Source: Gyrodactylus bullatarudis (lineage: Eukaryota > Platyhelminthes > Monogenea > Gyrodactylidea > Gyrodactylidae). From it: a stretch of 24,673 bases of DNA. The notes under the pieces are model-generated. The model was not told the DNA's origin. It did no database searches and worked only from the letters and a program-made list of their open reading frames with translations. Below, one piece after another: positions 1 to 9,344 of the stretch (its first letter is position 1; each line of letters opens with the position of its first letter). Location of the stretch: NCBI GenBank assembly GCA_012064415.1, contig SSNU01000109.1, positions 1 to 24,673 of the forward strand, in the 5' to 3' direction. Made by a program: the position numbers and the translations under genes.

Positions 1-150
1 GAATCTTCTTGAAGATGAGTGAATGGGCTGTGTCCATGAATGAGAGGAGATTCGAGCAAGTACTTCTTCCTTTGACAAATCCGTGTTGGTCGGGGTCTAA
101 TGAAAGAATGTTTATATTTCTTAAATGCAGGTATATGGACCAAGTCTTCA
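1..150 (-). mobile_element. Non-LTR retrotransposon RT fragment, truncated by window edge
   Basis: On the minus strand this reads as the fingers/palm entry of a non-LTR reverse transcriptase. It contains LDPDQHGFVKGRST followed by CSNLLSFMDTAHSLI. The QHGF-x-[KR]-x-RST block is a hallmark of LINE-type RTs of the CR1/Jockey kind. The frame is open from about 142 down to the window edge, so the rest of the element, if any, lies to the left of base 1. The same block recurs at about 6850-6895 (+) and 8630-8690 (-), which makes this one of four fragments of one family in the window. It is probably a 5'-truncated dead copy, but its downstream part cannot be seen. Confidence 0.8.
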
Positions 151-399
151 GCGAAAATGAATTATTAGTTTTCGAATGAATTTTAATAGTATGAAAATAA
201 TAAATAAATTTTCTCTAGAAAATTGAAATTCAATTATTGAATGATTGCGAAATTCGGAATCAGAATCTATGATTCTTATGTAAAATTTGAATTTCAAATT
301 AACAAAACTTTCATTGAATATCAATATCAAATAAGAATAAAAAGAAAATATTTATTTGTTTTAATTATATCAACTTCGTTTGATTTTCCGGAATTTTGA

Positions 400-2215
400 A
401 TGGCAATCAGCAAGACCTGCCGGGGTATCCTCTCTGTAATCGGAGGGATATTGATTCATATTTCATATGGATATTTTTACACGATAGGTATTTTTTAATA
501 ATATTATTCAAGGAAACATGTCTAAATATCTCGAATCTTATTTCATTTACAATAATGATAAGATCTTCAAGGCAGGGATGTGTATTTGGTTTACAGCTAT
601 TGCTCTTGCATGTCAAGGAATTGCTATGCCTATAGGAGGCATATTCGAGAAAAGATTTGGCTGCAAGCCGACTATTCTGATAGCATCCGTTATCCATATG
701 TAACGATTAAATTATTTTAATGAGTTCTTATTAGATCGTCAATATTTTTATCATATTTTACAATCAAAGCAGGATTCATTTACATGATTTTGACTTATGG
801 AATAATGATGGCTATTGGGTTTGGCTTTGCATACTCTGTTGTCCTGGACACTGCCACAAGTGTAAGTAACGTGACTTGGTCGCCAATAATTAATTTTTAG
901 TGGTTTCCTGAGAGAAAAGGTCTCATAGTCGGCATGATACTTGGTGGATTTGGCTTTGGTGCTCTCATTTTCACGCCCATTCAAACAGCAATTATAAATC
1001 CAGCCAACATACCCATGAATACTACAACTAAAACTTTCACGGATCGTCAAGTTATCTCTCAAATCCCTAATTCATTCTTGGTTCTCGGAAGTGTTTTGAC
1101 TTGCTTACACATTATTGGTAATTTAATGATCGATAGATATCCTGCGTACGTGAGTTTAAATAATTTTTCTTTTACTCTTATGAAACTCATCAATATTTTC
1201 AATTCCTTAGAAAAATGTCATGTAAGCCATTTTTCCTTTTCTAATTATTGAAACTTTTGTTTAGACCTTCTAAAGTACCAACAAATAATGAAGTGTAAGA
1301 TGATTTTATTGATCACGTTCACGTTCTTATAGATCTGAAGAAAAAGTAAAAATGTTGGACCCTTCTAATAATGAAGATATTCGTGAAAATATTGAGTATT
1401 ATTTCATCATGCTAATACTTTAAATTTAGGACTGAATTTACCCTTGGCAAAATGGTGAAACAGGTTGAGTTCTATCTCTTATGGTTGGTTTTGTTCTGTA
1501 ATACAATACCAATTACCACAATCAATACTTTTTACAAGGTAACATGCTACAAGATAAATATCCACTTTAGGATTTTGGTCTTTCGATCCTTAACGATGAC
1601 AGTTTCTTCACCAAAGTTGCCATGATGAGCTCGATATTCAACTCAGTTGGCAGGATCATCTGGGGTCTTATAGCGGACAAGATATCGTTCAAATTGTCAA
1701 TGATTATTATGTTATCACTCTGGGCAATGGGACAGTTTACATTTCCCTTCCTTGCTGAACTTCAGGACGAATCAGTCATCAAGGTGTTGTTCCCAATTAA
1801 TGTTTCTGTTTTATTCTTTTCATTTTGTGGATCCTTTGTTCTTACGCCAAATGCAACGAATCGATTATTTGGGAAATCTTATTTTGCTATTAATTACGGG
1901 GTAATTTATTCAGCATTCGTAAGTAAATTATTTTTCTAATTAGAAACATTATTTATAATCAGTGATCTCTATTTTTAATAGGCAATTGGATGCATAACTA
2001 GCGCATTGGTCGTTCAAAATCTAGTTTCCGGGGCTGCGAACAAGCAATTCTTCAAACTGATATTTTGGACTGGGTCTATAATCAACCTGGTAGCGTTGTT
2101 CACATTGATTTGGATCTTTGACAAGTCAGTACCAAAAAGATTAAGATTCATTAACTTCCTCAAATGTGGAAGATGTGGAGAGAAAACCTCTCGGCCTAGT
2201 TATATTAATAGCTAA
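400..2215 (+). CDS. MFS transporter, OFA (oxalate/formate or pyruvate carrier-like) type, 10 exons
   Basis: This is a twelve-helix major facilitator superfamily carrier, probably for a small monocarboxylate across the plasma or an organelle membrane. Exons: 400-487, 513-699, 735-861, 901-1149, 1211-1221, 1265-1294, 1333-1395, 1430-1538, 1571-1918, 1982-2215. They join in frame to 481 residues. Diagnostic stretches are HISYGYFYTIGNMSKYLESYF in the first helix/loop, WFPERKGLIVGMILGGFGFGA (helix 4-5 region) and NSVGRIIWGLIADKIS (the second-half loop G-R-x-x-W-G-x-x-x-D). The middle loop is encoded by three small exons of 11, 30 and 63 nt. All introns are GT-AG and 25-63 nt long. I chose the ATG at 400 because it sits just before the first helix, with no upstream ATG in frame. 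The substrate is not determinable. The family is usually labelled OFA or 'apicoplast pyruvate carrier-like' in invertebrate annotations. I saw no clear AATAAA after the stop. Confidence 0.85.
1211..1221 (+). other. 11-nt micro-exon of the MFS gene
   Basis: The segment lies between an intron ending TTCCTTAG and one starting GTAAGCC. Including it joins TAC (exon 4) to the next exon as Y-K-N-V-I-P-S-K in frame. The summed exon length is divisible by three only if it is kept. It encodes part of the hydrophilic loop between the two six-helix halves. Confidence 0.65.
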
Positions 2216-2311
2216 CTACTACAAGTCAATGACCTCATTTTCAGGGCCATTTCTTAAGGAGATTAGATTTGTTTCGATTATATTGATCAATATTAATGCT
2301 TTATCATTCGA

Positions 2312-2317
2312 TTTATT
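2312..2317 (-). terminator. Polyadenylation signal AATAAA for the LRR-Ig gene
   Basis: An AATAAA hexamer on the minus strand lies 22 bp past the stop codon of the receptor gene. It falls inside the 123-bp space between the two convergent stop codons, so the 3' UTRs of this gene and the MFS gene must be very short or overlap. Confidence 0.5.
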
Positions 2318-2338
2318 GTTTAAAAATACAAAATCACT

Positions 2339-3865
2339 TCAGAATATAAAACTTTCTATTAACTTTCGAGAATTGTCTTCATCTGATTGCTCAAATGATT
2401 CTTGGTAAACATGAATTATTTGCGATATTTTTACATCCTGCGATGTGTTTAGAAGAGATGTCTTGTTTGATATGACATGAACTTGATCTTTGTTGCCTTT
2501 TTTTCTGTGTTGATTTGGAATTTGGTTAATTTCATTGCACTTGTATTCAACTTTCACATTACGATCGATATCATATTTCAACTTTCTTCTAAATTTCAGA
2601 ATTTGATAATTAAATTCAGGAACATTTCCATTATGCTTGACTTTTTGCAGTTCTCTTAGATCTTTGACATAAAACTTAGCCATCTCTTCATCTTTGAACA
2701 CAAGGTCAACGTCAACCAAGAATTCTTTCGACCTGTTGATCGCTTCTTTGAAAAATGGACTTTTTCTAACTGGTATAGGGATAACATCTCCGAGGTAATT
2801 TCCATTGTAGGACTTTTGAGGAGCTGGCTTGGTAAAGCATTTTGTCTCCTTTAGATGTCGAACGAATCCAAAGAAAATGCCAACGACTAGAAACGAAAGC
2901 ATTGTGATTAAACCACAGAAAAGTAAGTTCCCTTCGAGATTTGATTGCTTAATTGAAAGACGAAAATTATTGGAAAGTGAATATCCAGTAATAGAGCGGA
3001 CAAGGCAATTCCAACCTCCTGTTAATGAGCCCCTGACATTTTTTAAAAATAAACAATTTTTATCGATATTAATAAAAGTTTCATCAACAACTGGCATTCG
3101 ATAAAGTTTAAAGGAAGTATTAAAATTTGATGATAAAAATCCGTTCTCATGAAGCCAAATCACTTCAAAGGCTTCAACATCTTTGGGATAATTACAGCAC
3201 ATTTCCATTTCTCCCAGAGGAATGACATCTTTATAATTCATACCAGTAGTTTTGTCGACTAACTGAGACATGAATTTGTGATTCTGGCAAATCGATATAT
3301 TGCGCAGACTACAAGAACTTTTGTCGTTGAAAATTTTTCTAATAGAAGTGATATTCGAACATAAGCATTTAGAATCAATTTTAGTTTCATTGAATAAAAT
3401 ATGAAATGCAAATTCTTTTTGATTTGATAAATCCAAATTGATGACTGATATGCTATACGGGTTTTTTAACGAGGATAATGAGTTGATCTCATCAGCTTCA
3501 ATCGTAATATTTTTTATCTGAGGAAAAGATTTCATGAAATTGAATCTAGGCAGATTCAAAAAAGATTTTGATTGAAAATGAATTTCATGAATATTTGGAT
3601 ACGTATCTTGAGAAAAGTCTTCATCAAAATATATTTTTTCGCTAAATATTGATACCTTTTTAATATTCTGACCGACATTAAGCTCTTTGAAATTTATATA
3701 AGATATATTGTACAAAACAAGAGTATCGAATTCAGCGGTGGTGCAATTTTCTATAAAATCTGTTTCTTCCACCAGCGTAATGGTACTGCCAAAGCAATTT
3801 TCTGAAACCAATAACTGACTGAACATGATTACAATTCTGACTACGAAGTTGATTGGGAATTTCAT
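2339..3865 (-). CDS. Single-pass LRR-Ig type receptor-like protein, 508 aa
   Basis: This is a predicted type I membrane protein of unknown ligand. A hydrophobic N-terminus (about residues 1-26) looks like a signal peptide. Residues about 45-165 have irregular leucine-rich spacing and several N-glycosylation sequons. Residues 167-193 carry C-x-C...C...C, the pattern of an LRR C-terminal cap. Residues 218-305 look like an Ig domain: C223/C224, then W237, with the second cysteine in the context GGWNC at 287. A transmembrane helix follows at about 313-335, then a 170-residue basic and polar tail rich in Lys/Asn. This order (LRR, LRRCT, Ig, TM, tail) matches the LINGO/AMIGO/kekkon/LRIT group, but the LRR part is degenerate and I cannot assign an ortholog. 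I found no intron. The ATG at 3865 directly precedes the signal peptide. The start codon is 146 bp from that of MEMO1, which is transcribed away from it. Confidence 0.7.
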   Translation of the reverse strand: MKFPINFVVRIVIMFSQLLVSENCFGSTITLVEETDFIENCTTAEFDTLVLYNISYINFKELNVGQNIKKVSIFSEKIYFDEDFSQDTYPNIHEIHFQSKSFLNLPRFNFMKSFPQIKNITIEADEINSLSSLKNPYSISVINLDLSNQKEFAFHILFNETKIDSKCLCSNITSIRKIFNDKSSCSLRNISICQNHKFMSQLVDKTTGMNYKDVIPLGEMEMCCNYPKDVEAFEVIWLHENGFLSSNFNTSFKLYRMPVVDETFINIDKNCLFLKNVRGSLTGGWNCLVRSITGYSLSNNFRLSIKQSNLEGNLLFCGLITMLSFLVVGIFFGFVRHLKETKCFTKPAPQKSYNGNYLGDVIPIPVRKSPFFKEAINRSKEFLVDVDLVFKDEEMAKFYVKDLRELQKVKHNGNVPEFNYQILKFRRKLKYDIDRNVKVEYKCNEINQIPNQHRKKGNKDQVHVISNKTSLLNTSQDVKISQIIHVYQESFEQSDEDNSRKLIESFIF

Positions 3866-4011
3866 GATTTTAATGAAATTATTTCATTAGATTTCAAAAA
3901 AAGAACAATTACTAACAAATATTTTATTGTATAGGAAAGTCCTTATTAGTTTAAGCTAACAGCACAATTTAAATTTCTTGGTAAAACTATTCTATTTTCA
4001 ATATATTAATT
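3866..4011. promoter_or_regulatory. Divergent intergenic promoter region, LRR-Ig gene / MEMO1
   Basis: Only 146 bp separate the two start codons, so both promoters and 5' UTRs must lie here. The stretch is AT-rich. No recognisable core element beyond general AT richness was found. Confidence 0.45.
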
Positions 4012-5022
4012 ATGATGGAGCGAGAAGCTAGTCATGCAGGATCGTGGTACACAGATAATGGTATTTTGAATTTTTCTATCATAAATAGCTGAGGAGCTCA
4101 AACAACAAATTCATGATAACCTTAATTTAGAACGATGTATACAAAATAATAGACATTTGAAGGCTATTATTGTCCCGTAATTACATTTCTAAAATATTTT
4201 TAATTAGCCATGCCGGATATAAATTCAGTTCCAATTGTGCTGGGCACTCATATAAAGAGATTATTTCTCAAAAATAGTAATCAATCTAGTAATAACAATT
4301 TTAGCAAAAGGGTCTTCATTATTGGTCCATCCCACCATTTTTATTTGAAAATTTGTGCTTTAACTATGTGTGATAGACTCAATACCCCTATAGGGGACTT
4401 GGTTGTAGATCGCAAAATTATCGATGAATTACTTGTTAATAAAAATGAATTTCGTGTCGTTGATAAAATATCGGATGAAAAGGAACATTCCTTGGAGATG
4501 CAATTTCCTTTTCTCGCGCATATATTTAAAGATTGCGATCAAGTTACCTTTGTTCCTATTATTGTTGGAAGTTTGAATGAACCTCAAAGATCCTCTGTTG
4601 CCAATATTCTTTCCAAATACTTTTGTGATAGGGAAACTTTGTTTATCATTTCTTCAGATTTTTGCCACTGGGGCAATTCATTTGATTATTGTCCATATGA
4701 CAAATCTTTTGGAGATGTTTCCCAATATATTAGAAGTCTTGATCATGATGTGAGTAATCTATTCTTTACTAAAAATTAGGGAATGCATTTGATTGAGAGT
4801 TTAAACGAAAAAAATTTTGAAGCCTATCTATCTGAGACAAAAAATACAATTTGTGGAAGATATCCTATTCTACTTTTACTGGCTATAATTCAGGTTTCCA
4901 CTGGAAGTATTGAATCCATTGAATGTAAATTCTTGAACTATCAACAATCTGGAGAAATTAAAAAGCCTACTGCTGATAAATCTTCTGTTAGTTATGCAGC
5001 TGGAGTGATCACAAGCAATTAA
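4012..5022 (+). CDS. MEMO1: MEMO1 homolog (MEMO/AmmeMemoRadiSam B family), 5 exons
   Basis: This is a cytosolic MEMO-family protein. Members have a non-heme-dioxygenase-like fold and, in animals, act in cell motility signalling and copper/iron redox control. Exons 4012-4060, 4089-4176, 4208-4276, 4305-4749 and 4780-5022 join to 297 residues, the length of the human protein. Signature blocks are REASHAGSWYT (residues 4-14), PHAGY (His47), IIGPSHH (His79/80), SSDFCHWG and NTICGRYP (Cys242). His47, His79 or His80, and Cys242 correspond to the known metal-binding His/His/Cys triad. The C-terminal DKSSVSYAAG is also conserved. The four introns are 28, 31, 28 and 30 nt, all GT-AG. Two ATGs (4012, 4015) are adjacent, and either may be used. 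Its stop is 17 bp from the stop of the convergent SLC35B2 gene. Confidence 0.95.
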
Positions 5023-5038
5023 TAGTAAAAATACATAA

Positions 5039-5044
5039 TTTATT
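5039..5044 (-). terminator. AATAAA overlapping the SLC35B2 stop codon
   Basis: On the minus strand the last sense codons run AAG AAA TAA ATT, so an AATAAA hexamer overlaps the stop codon itself. If used, cleavage would fall inside or just past the MEMO1 3' end, giving overlapping antisense 3' ends. Confidence 0.35.
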
Positions 5045-6314
5045 TCTTCAATTTACATGCAACTGTTATAAATACAATTATTATTCCAAATATACTTGTT
5101 GCCGATAATTTATGATTGTATATGAGGCATGATAAAATAATAGCTATGATCTGTCTTAGAGTCATTATCACTGAGAATGACAGAGCTCCAAAGTTTTTGA
5201 TTGTAGAAAATATGAAGAACTGGCCAACACTTCCAAAGAGACTTATTAAAAAAATTTCAACGAGACATAAAGGATTTATGGAGATAAAATTGAAAAAATC
5301 TATAATCGATTTAGGATTATAAAACATTGGTAGTAGAGAAAATATGACCGACCAGACATTTGTTTTATAAACCATTGAGATAGAGTCTTCTTTTAGACTT
5401 TTCATAATCTTGTCTTGTATGTTAGATGTGAAAGAGTCGCAAATCAAGTAAACAAAAATATAAAATAATCCGATGAAAGAGCTTGACATATTCACATAGT
5501 CAGGCTTATTTTCCTGGCCAATAAAATATATAGCCATACCAAAAGAGAGTATAACTAGAAAAATATATGAATTCCATAACTCACTTGCCAGCAAATACTC
5601 TTTCAATGAATAACTTTTATGTTGAACAATTAAACCCATGAGCATGACAGGTATAACTTTGAAAGATTTGGATAAAATTTGTGTTGGATATGTAACGAAT
5701 TTGATTGCTTCATATTGACTGTAACTGCTAAGTAAATTACTGAAAGCTGGAAGAGAGTGGGAATAAGTTGACAAAGAATCATCTTTTACTAAATATTTCT
5801 TGAGATGATAGAAAATAAAAACATACAAACACCGGTTTATGAAAATAATAAAGTCACTACTCTTGAAATTAGTAGTCGATTTGGAATCTTGTGATTGAAA
5901 GTGTTGGGTCATAATTCCCTCTTGAAGAATACCCCAGATCAAATAAGAAACATGCAGGCCAATTATGTGTAAAAGTAAGTTAAATTTGTAGTCAGAACAA
6001 ATTTTATCATTGATAGAAACAAGAGGATTGTTGTCTTTAGGGCATTGAGCATGTATGGGTAATTTAGATTCGCTTTCCCAAAAGTTGGTTTTGATAAAAT
6101 AATTCCCAACTTTAATGGAGATAAATATTGAAATGAAACCAAATATAATTATGAGAAAATTCGTTATTGAGAAAGCGATTTTCTCACCAAACTGATGATT
6201 CAGCAGATTGTGTACAAAATCGAAGCTATGAATAGCAAAAAGAGCAAAGATAAAATTTGTAAGGAACAAGAAAAGTATGTATTTTTGTACATCTGAAACT
6301 TGAAATCGTTGCAT
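5040..6314 (-). CDS. SLC35B2: PAPS transporter (SLC35B2-like), two exons with an in-frame 30-nt intron
   Basis: This is a Golgi nucleotide-sugar-transporter-family antiporter that brings the sulfate donor PAPS into the lumen for sulfation of proteins and glycans. The unspliced frame reads 424 residues. Splicing out the 30 nt at 5555-5584 gives 414. Family blocks are SYLIWGILQE (about residue 123), SQYEAIKFVTYPTQ (199), KVIPVMLMG (219), DSFTSN (about 293, unspliced numbering) and SFSVIMTLRQ near the end. About ten hydrophobic helices are visible. The first in-frame ATG is at 6314. The frame is open a little further upstream (to 6350) but has no ATG there, so I do not extend it. The gene ends in a Lys-rich tail (KLKK). 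It is similar in length to the vertebrate protein (about 430). Confidence 0.93.
   Translation of the reverse strand: MQRFQVSDVQKYILFLFLTNFIFALFAIHSFDFVHNLLNHQFGEKIAFSITNFLIIIFGFISIFISIKVGNYFIKTNFWESESKLPIHAQCPKDNNPLVSINDKICSDYKFNLLLHIIGLHVSYLIWGILQEGIMTQHFQSQDSKSTTNFKSSDFIIFINRCLYVFIFYHLKKYLVKDDSLSTYSHSLPAFSNLLSSYSQYEAIKFVTYPTQILSKSFKVIPVMLMGLIVQHKSYSLKEYLLASELWNSYIFLVILSFGMAIYFIGQENKPDYVNMSSSFIGLFYIFVYLICDSFTSNIQDKIMKSLKEDSISMVYKTNVWSVIFSLLPMFYNPKSIIDFFNFISINPLCLVEIFLISLFGSVGQFFIFSTIKNFGALSFSVIMTLRQIIAIILSCLIYNHKLSATSIFGIIIVFITVACKLKK
5555..5584 (-). other. In-frame 30-nt intron hidden within the SLC35B2 reading frame
   Basis: The minus strand here starts GTGAGTTATGG and ends ATTTTTCTAG, consistent with donor and acceptor sites. 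The length is a multiple of three and lacks stops, so the ORF reads through it. Left in, it adds ten residues inside a transmembrane helix. Removed, the junction reads EYLLA-IILSFGMAIYF, which matches the spacing of the family's EYL-x-A-x-x-x-S-x-G block with no gap. Confidence 0.75.
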
Positions 6315-6350
6315 TGGATGAAGTAATACTTTGAGAAGATGATACGACAA

Positions 6351-6660
6351 GTTTTATGTCAAAAGTATAAAATAATTTTGAAATATATCTCCGTTAATTT
6401 AAAACAATTACTTGAATATTTTGCACTGTTTTACTGCATGTAAAAAAGTTCAATTTCAAATTCAAAAACAATAAAAATAAAAAATTTAATTTTTAATTAT
6501 TAAATTTTGATTATTAATTTTTTTACTTTTCTATACAGATAAATTAGAATAATTAAATGTGTTCTTATTCATAGTTAACAATGTGAAGTAAAAAATAATT
6601 TATTTTACACGATCATAAGAACAACACGAGAAAAACAAAAAACGGTTTTGATGATGGCAT
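6351..6660. other. Upstream region of SLC35B2, no gene seen
   Basis: AT-rich non-coding DNA with runs of A/T around 6470-6520. It presumably holds the SLC35B2 promoter. No motif, RNA gene or coding frame was recognised. Confidence 0.4.
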
Positions 6661-6662
6661 CC

Positions 6663-6930
6663 CATGATTTGGTCAGTTATAAGAATTACTTCTATTCCTT
6701 AATCCCTCCACCCCGCTGATTTTCGTCAATTTCAAATATCCCGATTTTTCTTTCAATAATAGACAGACTAATCAATACATATTCGTACACAATACAATAA
6801 ATTTCGGTAATGGTGTAGAAAAGCTCCTAAAAAATTTTCTCCCCAAAACCTACCCTCTATCGACCCAAATCAACACAGATTCATTAAGAAAACAATTTTG
6901 GAATACAAAAAATCTACCCCATTTCCTTAA
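6663..6930 (+). mobile_element. Degenerate non-LTR RT fragment
   Basis: The three forward frames together contain, in order, W-S-V-I-R-I-T-S-I-P, then ADFR, then ISNIPIFLSIIDRLI, then SIDPNQHRFIKK. These parallel WKTIKITPIPK, SDYRPISNLPIFLSVIDSVI and LDPDQHGFVKG from the other fragments. At least two frameshifts and several stops break it. It is a dead copy of the RT N-terminal half. Confidence 0.7.
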
Positions 6931-6984
6931 CAATATAGGAAGTAGACTTTCGCACGTAAATGGAGTGTTTTTCCTAAAAGGTCA

Positions 6985-7115
6985 ACGAAAATTTTTGTTT
7001 TTCTTGTCTAACGATGATCGTTAGAAATGTGCCTTTTGAATCGGTTACCAAAAAATCTTTTTATACCTTGATGAAAAACTGAGATTTTTGTAAAAATCAT
7101 AATTTCCCAAATTTA
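6985..7115 (+). repeat. Copy of an interspersed ~130-bp repeat
   Basis: The sequence from about 6990 (TTTTTCTTGTCTAACGATG) through CCAAAAAATC, CTTGATGAAAAACTGAG and GTAAAAATCATAATTTCCC resembles three other places. These are 9840-9910 in the same direction, the reverse complement of 9345-9510, and 24455-24528. The match is imperfect, so the copies are old. Confidence 0.5.
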
Positions 7116-8115
7116 TCGTGAATTCAAATTATTTCGAAAAAACTATCATTTAATTGTGATCCTATCATTTTAACCGACTCAATATTTATTCTATCAACCT
7201 TTTTATTATCTAATAAATAAAAAAGTTATCTAAAAAATCTAATCAAAGTTGTGACAGATGATTTTTACCTTTTCGAAATTTTATCATTATTTAATTGACG
7301 TTTTGGTTGTTGACCTCATATTTTCAAAATGTAAATATCTCTTGTGTTAAGTTCAATGGAAATACAGAACGTAGACCGAAAGTTTAAAAAACCACACACC
7401 AAAACCTTTGAATTGATGTGTTGTCAGTAAATGAAAAATCTCACAAAAAGGTTATATTTGAACGTATGCATAGATTTAGTTATCGTGAATTAAAATACAG
7501 TTCTATAGTTGGTGATTCTATTCATGGTGAATGAGACTCGAGTATTTTGGCACAAATGGAAAATTGGCAATTCGATACTAGTTATGAATATTACTCGTAG
7601 AATAAGTTCTTTTTGAGCAAGCTCTTAGTGTGTGGTCACAGGTTTTTACTAAAATCTGACAGGCAAGTGTCAATTACATGAGAGAGTCAAATAAAATTCA
7701 ACTTAGAATATGTAGACACGATTCGTCCTTTTAGGACTCGTTGTTACACCATAGTTTCAAAACGAACACAGGTTGAAGATTTAATAGTTTTGATTCATGA
7801 TGAAATCTAACCAATGCTCTCTAGTCTCTTCTAGACGTTTCGGTACAAACTCTGTACTAAAGAGTATAAGCAATGGTTATTAAACATCTCATCCCAAAAA
7901 GCTAGGTTATTATATGTAGCTTGTAATAGAGAGTTTATTTGATTTATATCGAAGTGAAAAAATAAATATATATACAGAATGAATCTTGAAATTATAAATA
8001 CAATAGTTTTTAAAAAGATTGTGGTCATCTGGGATTTTTTCAATGAGGAAATTGGCATTTTTTCATGGATTGGTGCCTGAAACAGTTGAGATTGATCTGG
8101 TGCTTCAATCTGACT
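7116..8115. other. Gene-free stretch
   Basis: No convincing gene. A 75-codon frame on the minus strand (7831-8058) begins next to the end of the RT fragment at 8116-8885. It could be decayed 3' sequence of that element, but it matches nothing I know. Apart from this I see nothing in the stretch. Confidence 0.4.
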
Positions 8116-8885
8116 ATGGTGATAGTCCTTGTTAGTATCGAATAACGAGAGTTATTGCGAGTTTGATAATTGAATCTAGACTGGCCAGTGTGTTAAAGAT
8201 GCAGTCTTATGATGACTGCTGTCCGTCGTAGCCAAAGAGGGGTGAGGTTGGCCATTTGAAGTGCTGATCTATAGCTTTGAGGGCCTAAACAGCTGCAGAG
8301 CATGATATATTGAATTCTCTCAAGGGCTGTGATTTTTGCAGCATCGATTGATGAGAAAATGGCTGAACCATATTCATGTAAGGAAATAATAAAAGTCTTG
8401 TAGAGTTGGAGTTTGAGGTATGGGTGTTTCACAAACTTCCTGAGGAGGTAAGTACGGTAATAAAGCCCTTTGATTACATCAGAGATGTGTTTGGAAGTGT
8501 CGAGCTTGAAGTTGTAGGTAAGGCCTAGGTCGTTGATGGTTTGTGTAGAGATGTCAATTAGGGGAGGAGTCCAGATACAGTAGTATTGCGGATTTTCCTT
8601 GGTAAATGAGGTCATGGGCTATGTCAAAAAAAGAGAGGAGATTAGAGGATGTGCTCTTGTTGTGACAGAAACCATGTTGGGAGGAAAGTGAGAGATTACA
8701 CTGTCAATCACTGAGAGGAAGATTGGTAGGTTGGAAATAGGTCGGTAGTCAGATGGAACCGTTGGCTTCTTAGTCTTCGGAATTGGCGTGATTTTTATGG
8801 TTTTCCATTCTACCGGAACACGGAATGATAAGTTCGTTTAGGAATGGTACAAATCTGTTAAAGAAAGACATTGGGAGGGATAATA
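8116..8885 (-). mobile_element. Non-LTR retrotransposon RT pseudogene with internal deletions
   Basis: Reading on the minus strand, WKTIKITPIPKTKKP and SDYRPISNLPIFLSVIDS (RT N-terminal blocks, about 8740-8800) are followed after a frameshift by QHGFCHNKST and SNLLSFFDIAHDLI (8600-8690). The sequence then jumps directly into the post-catalytic thumb region: DLGLTYNFKLDTSKHISDVI, FVKHPYLKLQLYKTFIISLH and EYGSAIFSSIDAAKITALER (8193-8560). The palm region that should carry the YADD active site is absent, so an internal deletion of roughly 150-200 codons is inferred. Such an element cannot encode a working polymerase. The thumb region is over half identical to the plus-strand copy at 10281-10750. 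Confidence 0.85.
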
Positions 8886-9344
8886 GTAATTCAATTGAGT
8901 TGTAATGGACATCTTTTCTTCTTTTAGATTTTCATTCTAGGAGGATATTGATTATTAGATTATTAGTAGTGATTGTTGGATTTATGGATATTTATTGAAC
9001 TCTGTTGCAGGTATAAATCGATAAATACATCAAAAATATAATATCAGGGCTAGTTTTTGAAATGGACGGTTAACTGAATCGTTATATAGCATGATATACC
9101 TACGTAGATGAAAATTCCAATCAAGACGGCGGGAAATTAACTAAAATTTGAAAAAAATAAATTTTATATAAGATTCAAACGGACGTTAAACGTAATAATT
9201 AAGTGAATGAAAGATTTATAAAATAAATTAAAAATCTATGATTCATATTAAAAAATTAATCTTTTGGTCTCTTTTGACAATATTGAATTTATATGGAAAC
9301 CAACAAGCCGTTGTGAACTGAATTTTACTATTCTTGATAGTTTG
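8886..9344. other. Gene-free stretch
   Basis: AT-rich, with many short runs. No coding frame, RNA gene or clear repeat was recognised. Confidence 0.4.

Noticed and set aside
4210..4779. A 189-codon unspliced frame inside MEMO1
   Set aside because: It uses the wrong frame over exon 3 and reads through two 28-30 nt introns. The spliced model restores PHAGY and the human-length protein.
6315..6350. Upstream extension of SLC35B2 to 6350
   Set aside because: The frame is open but the first codon would be TTG. The first ATG is 6312-6314, which suits the family start.
7831..8058. 75-codon minus-strand frame next to an RT fragment
   Set aside because: No recognisable motif, hydrophobic AT-driven composition, and no supporting signals. 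At best decayed 3' element sequence.
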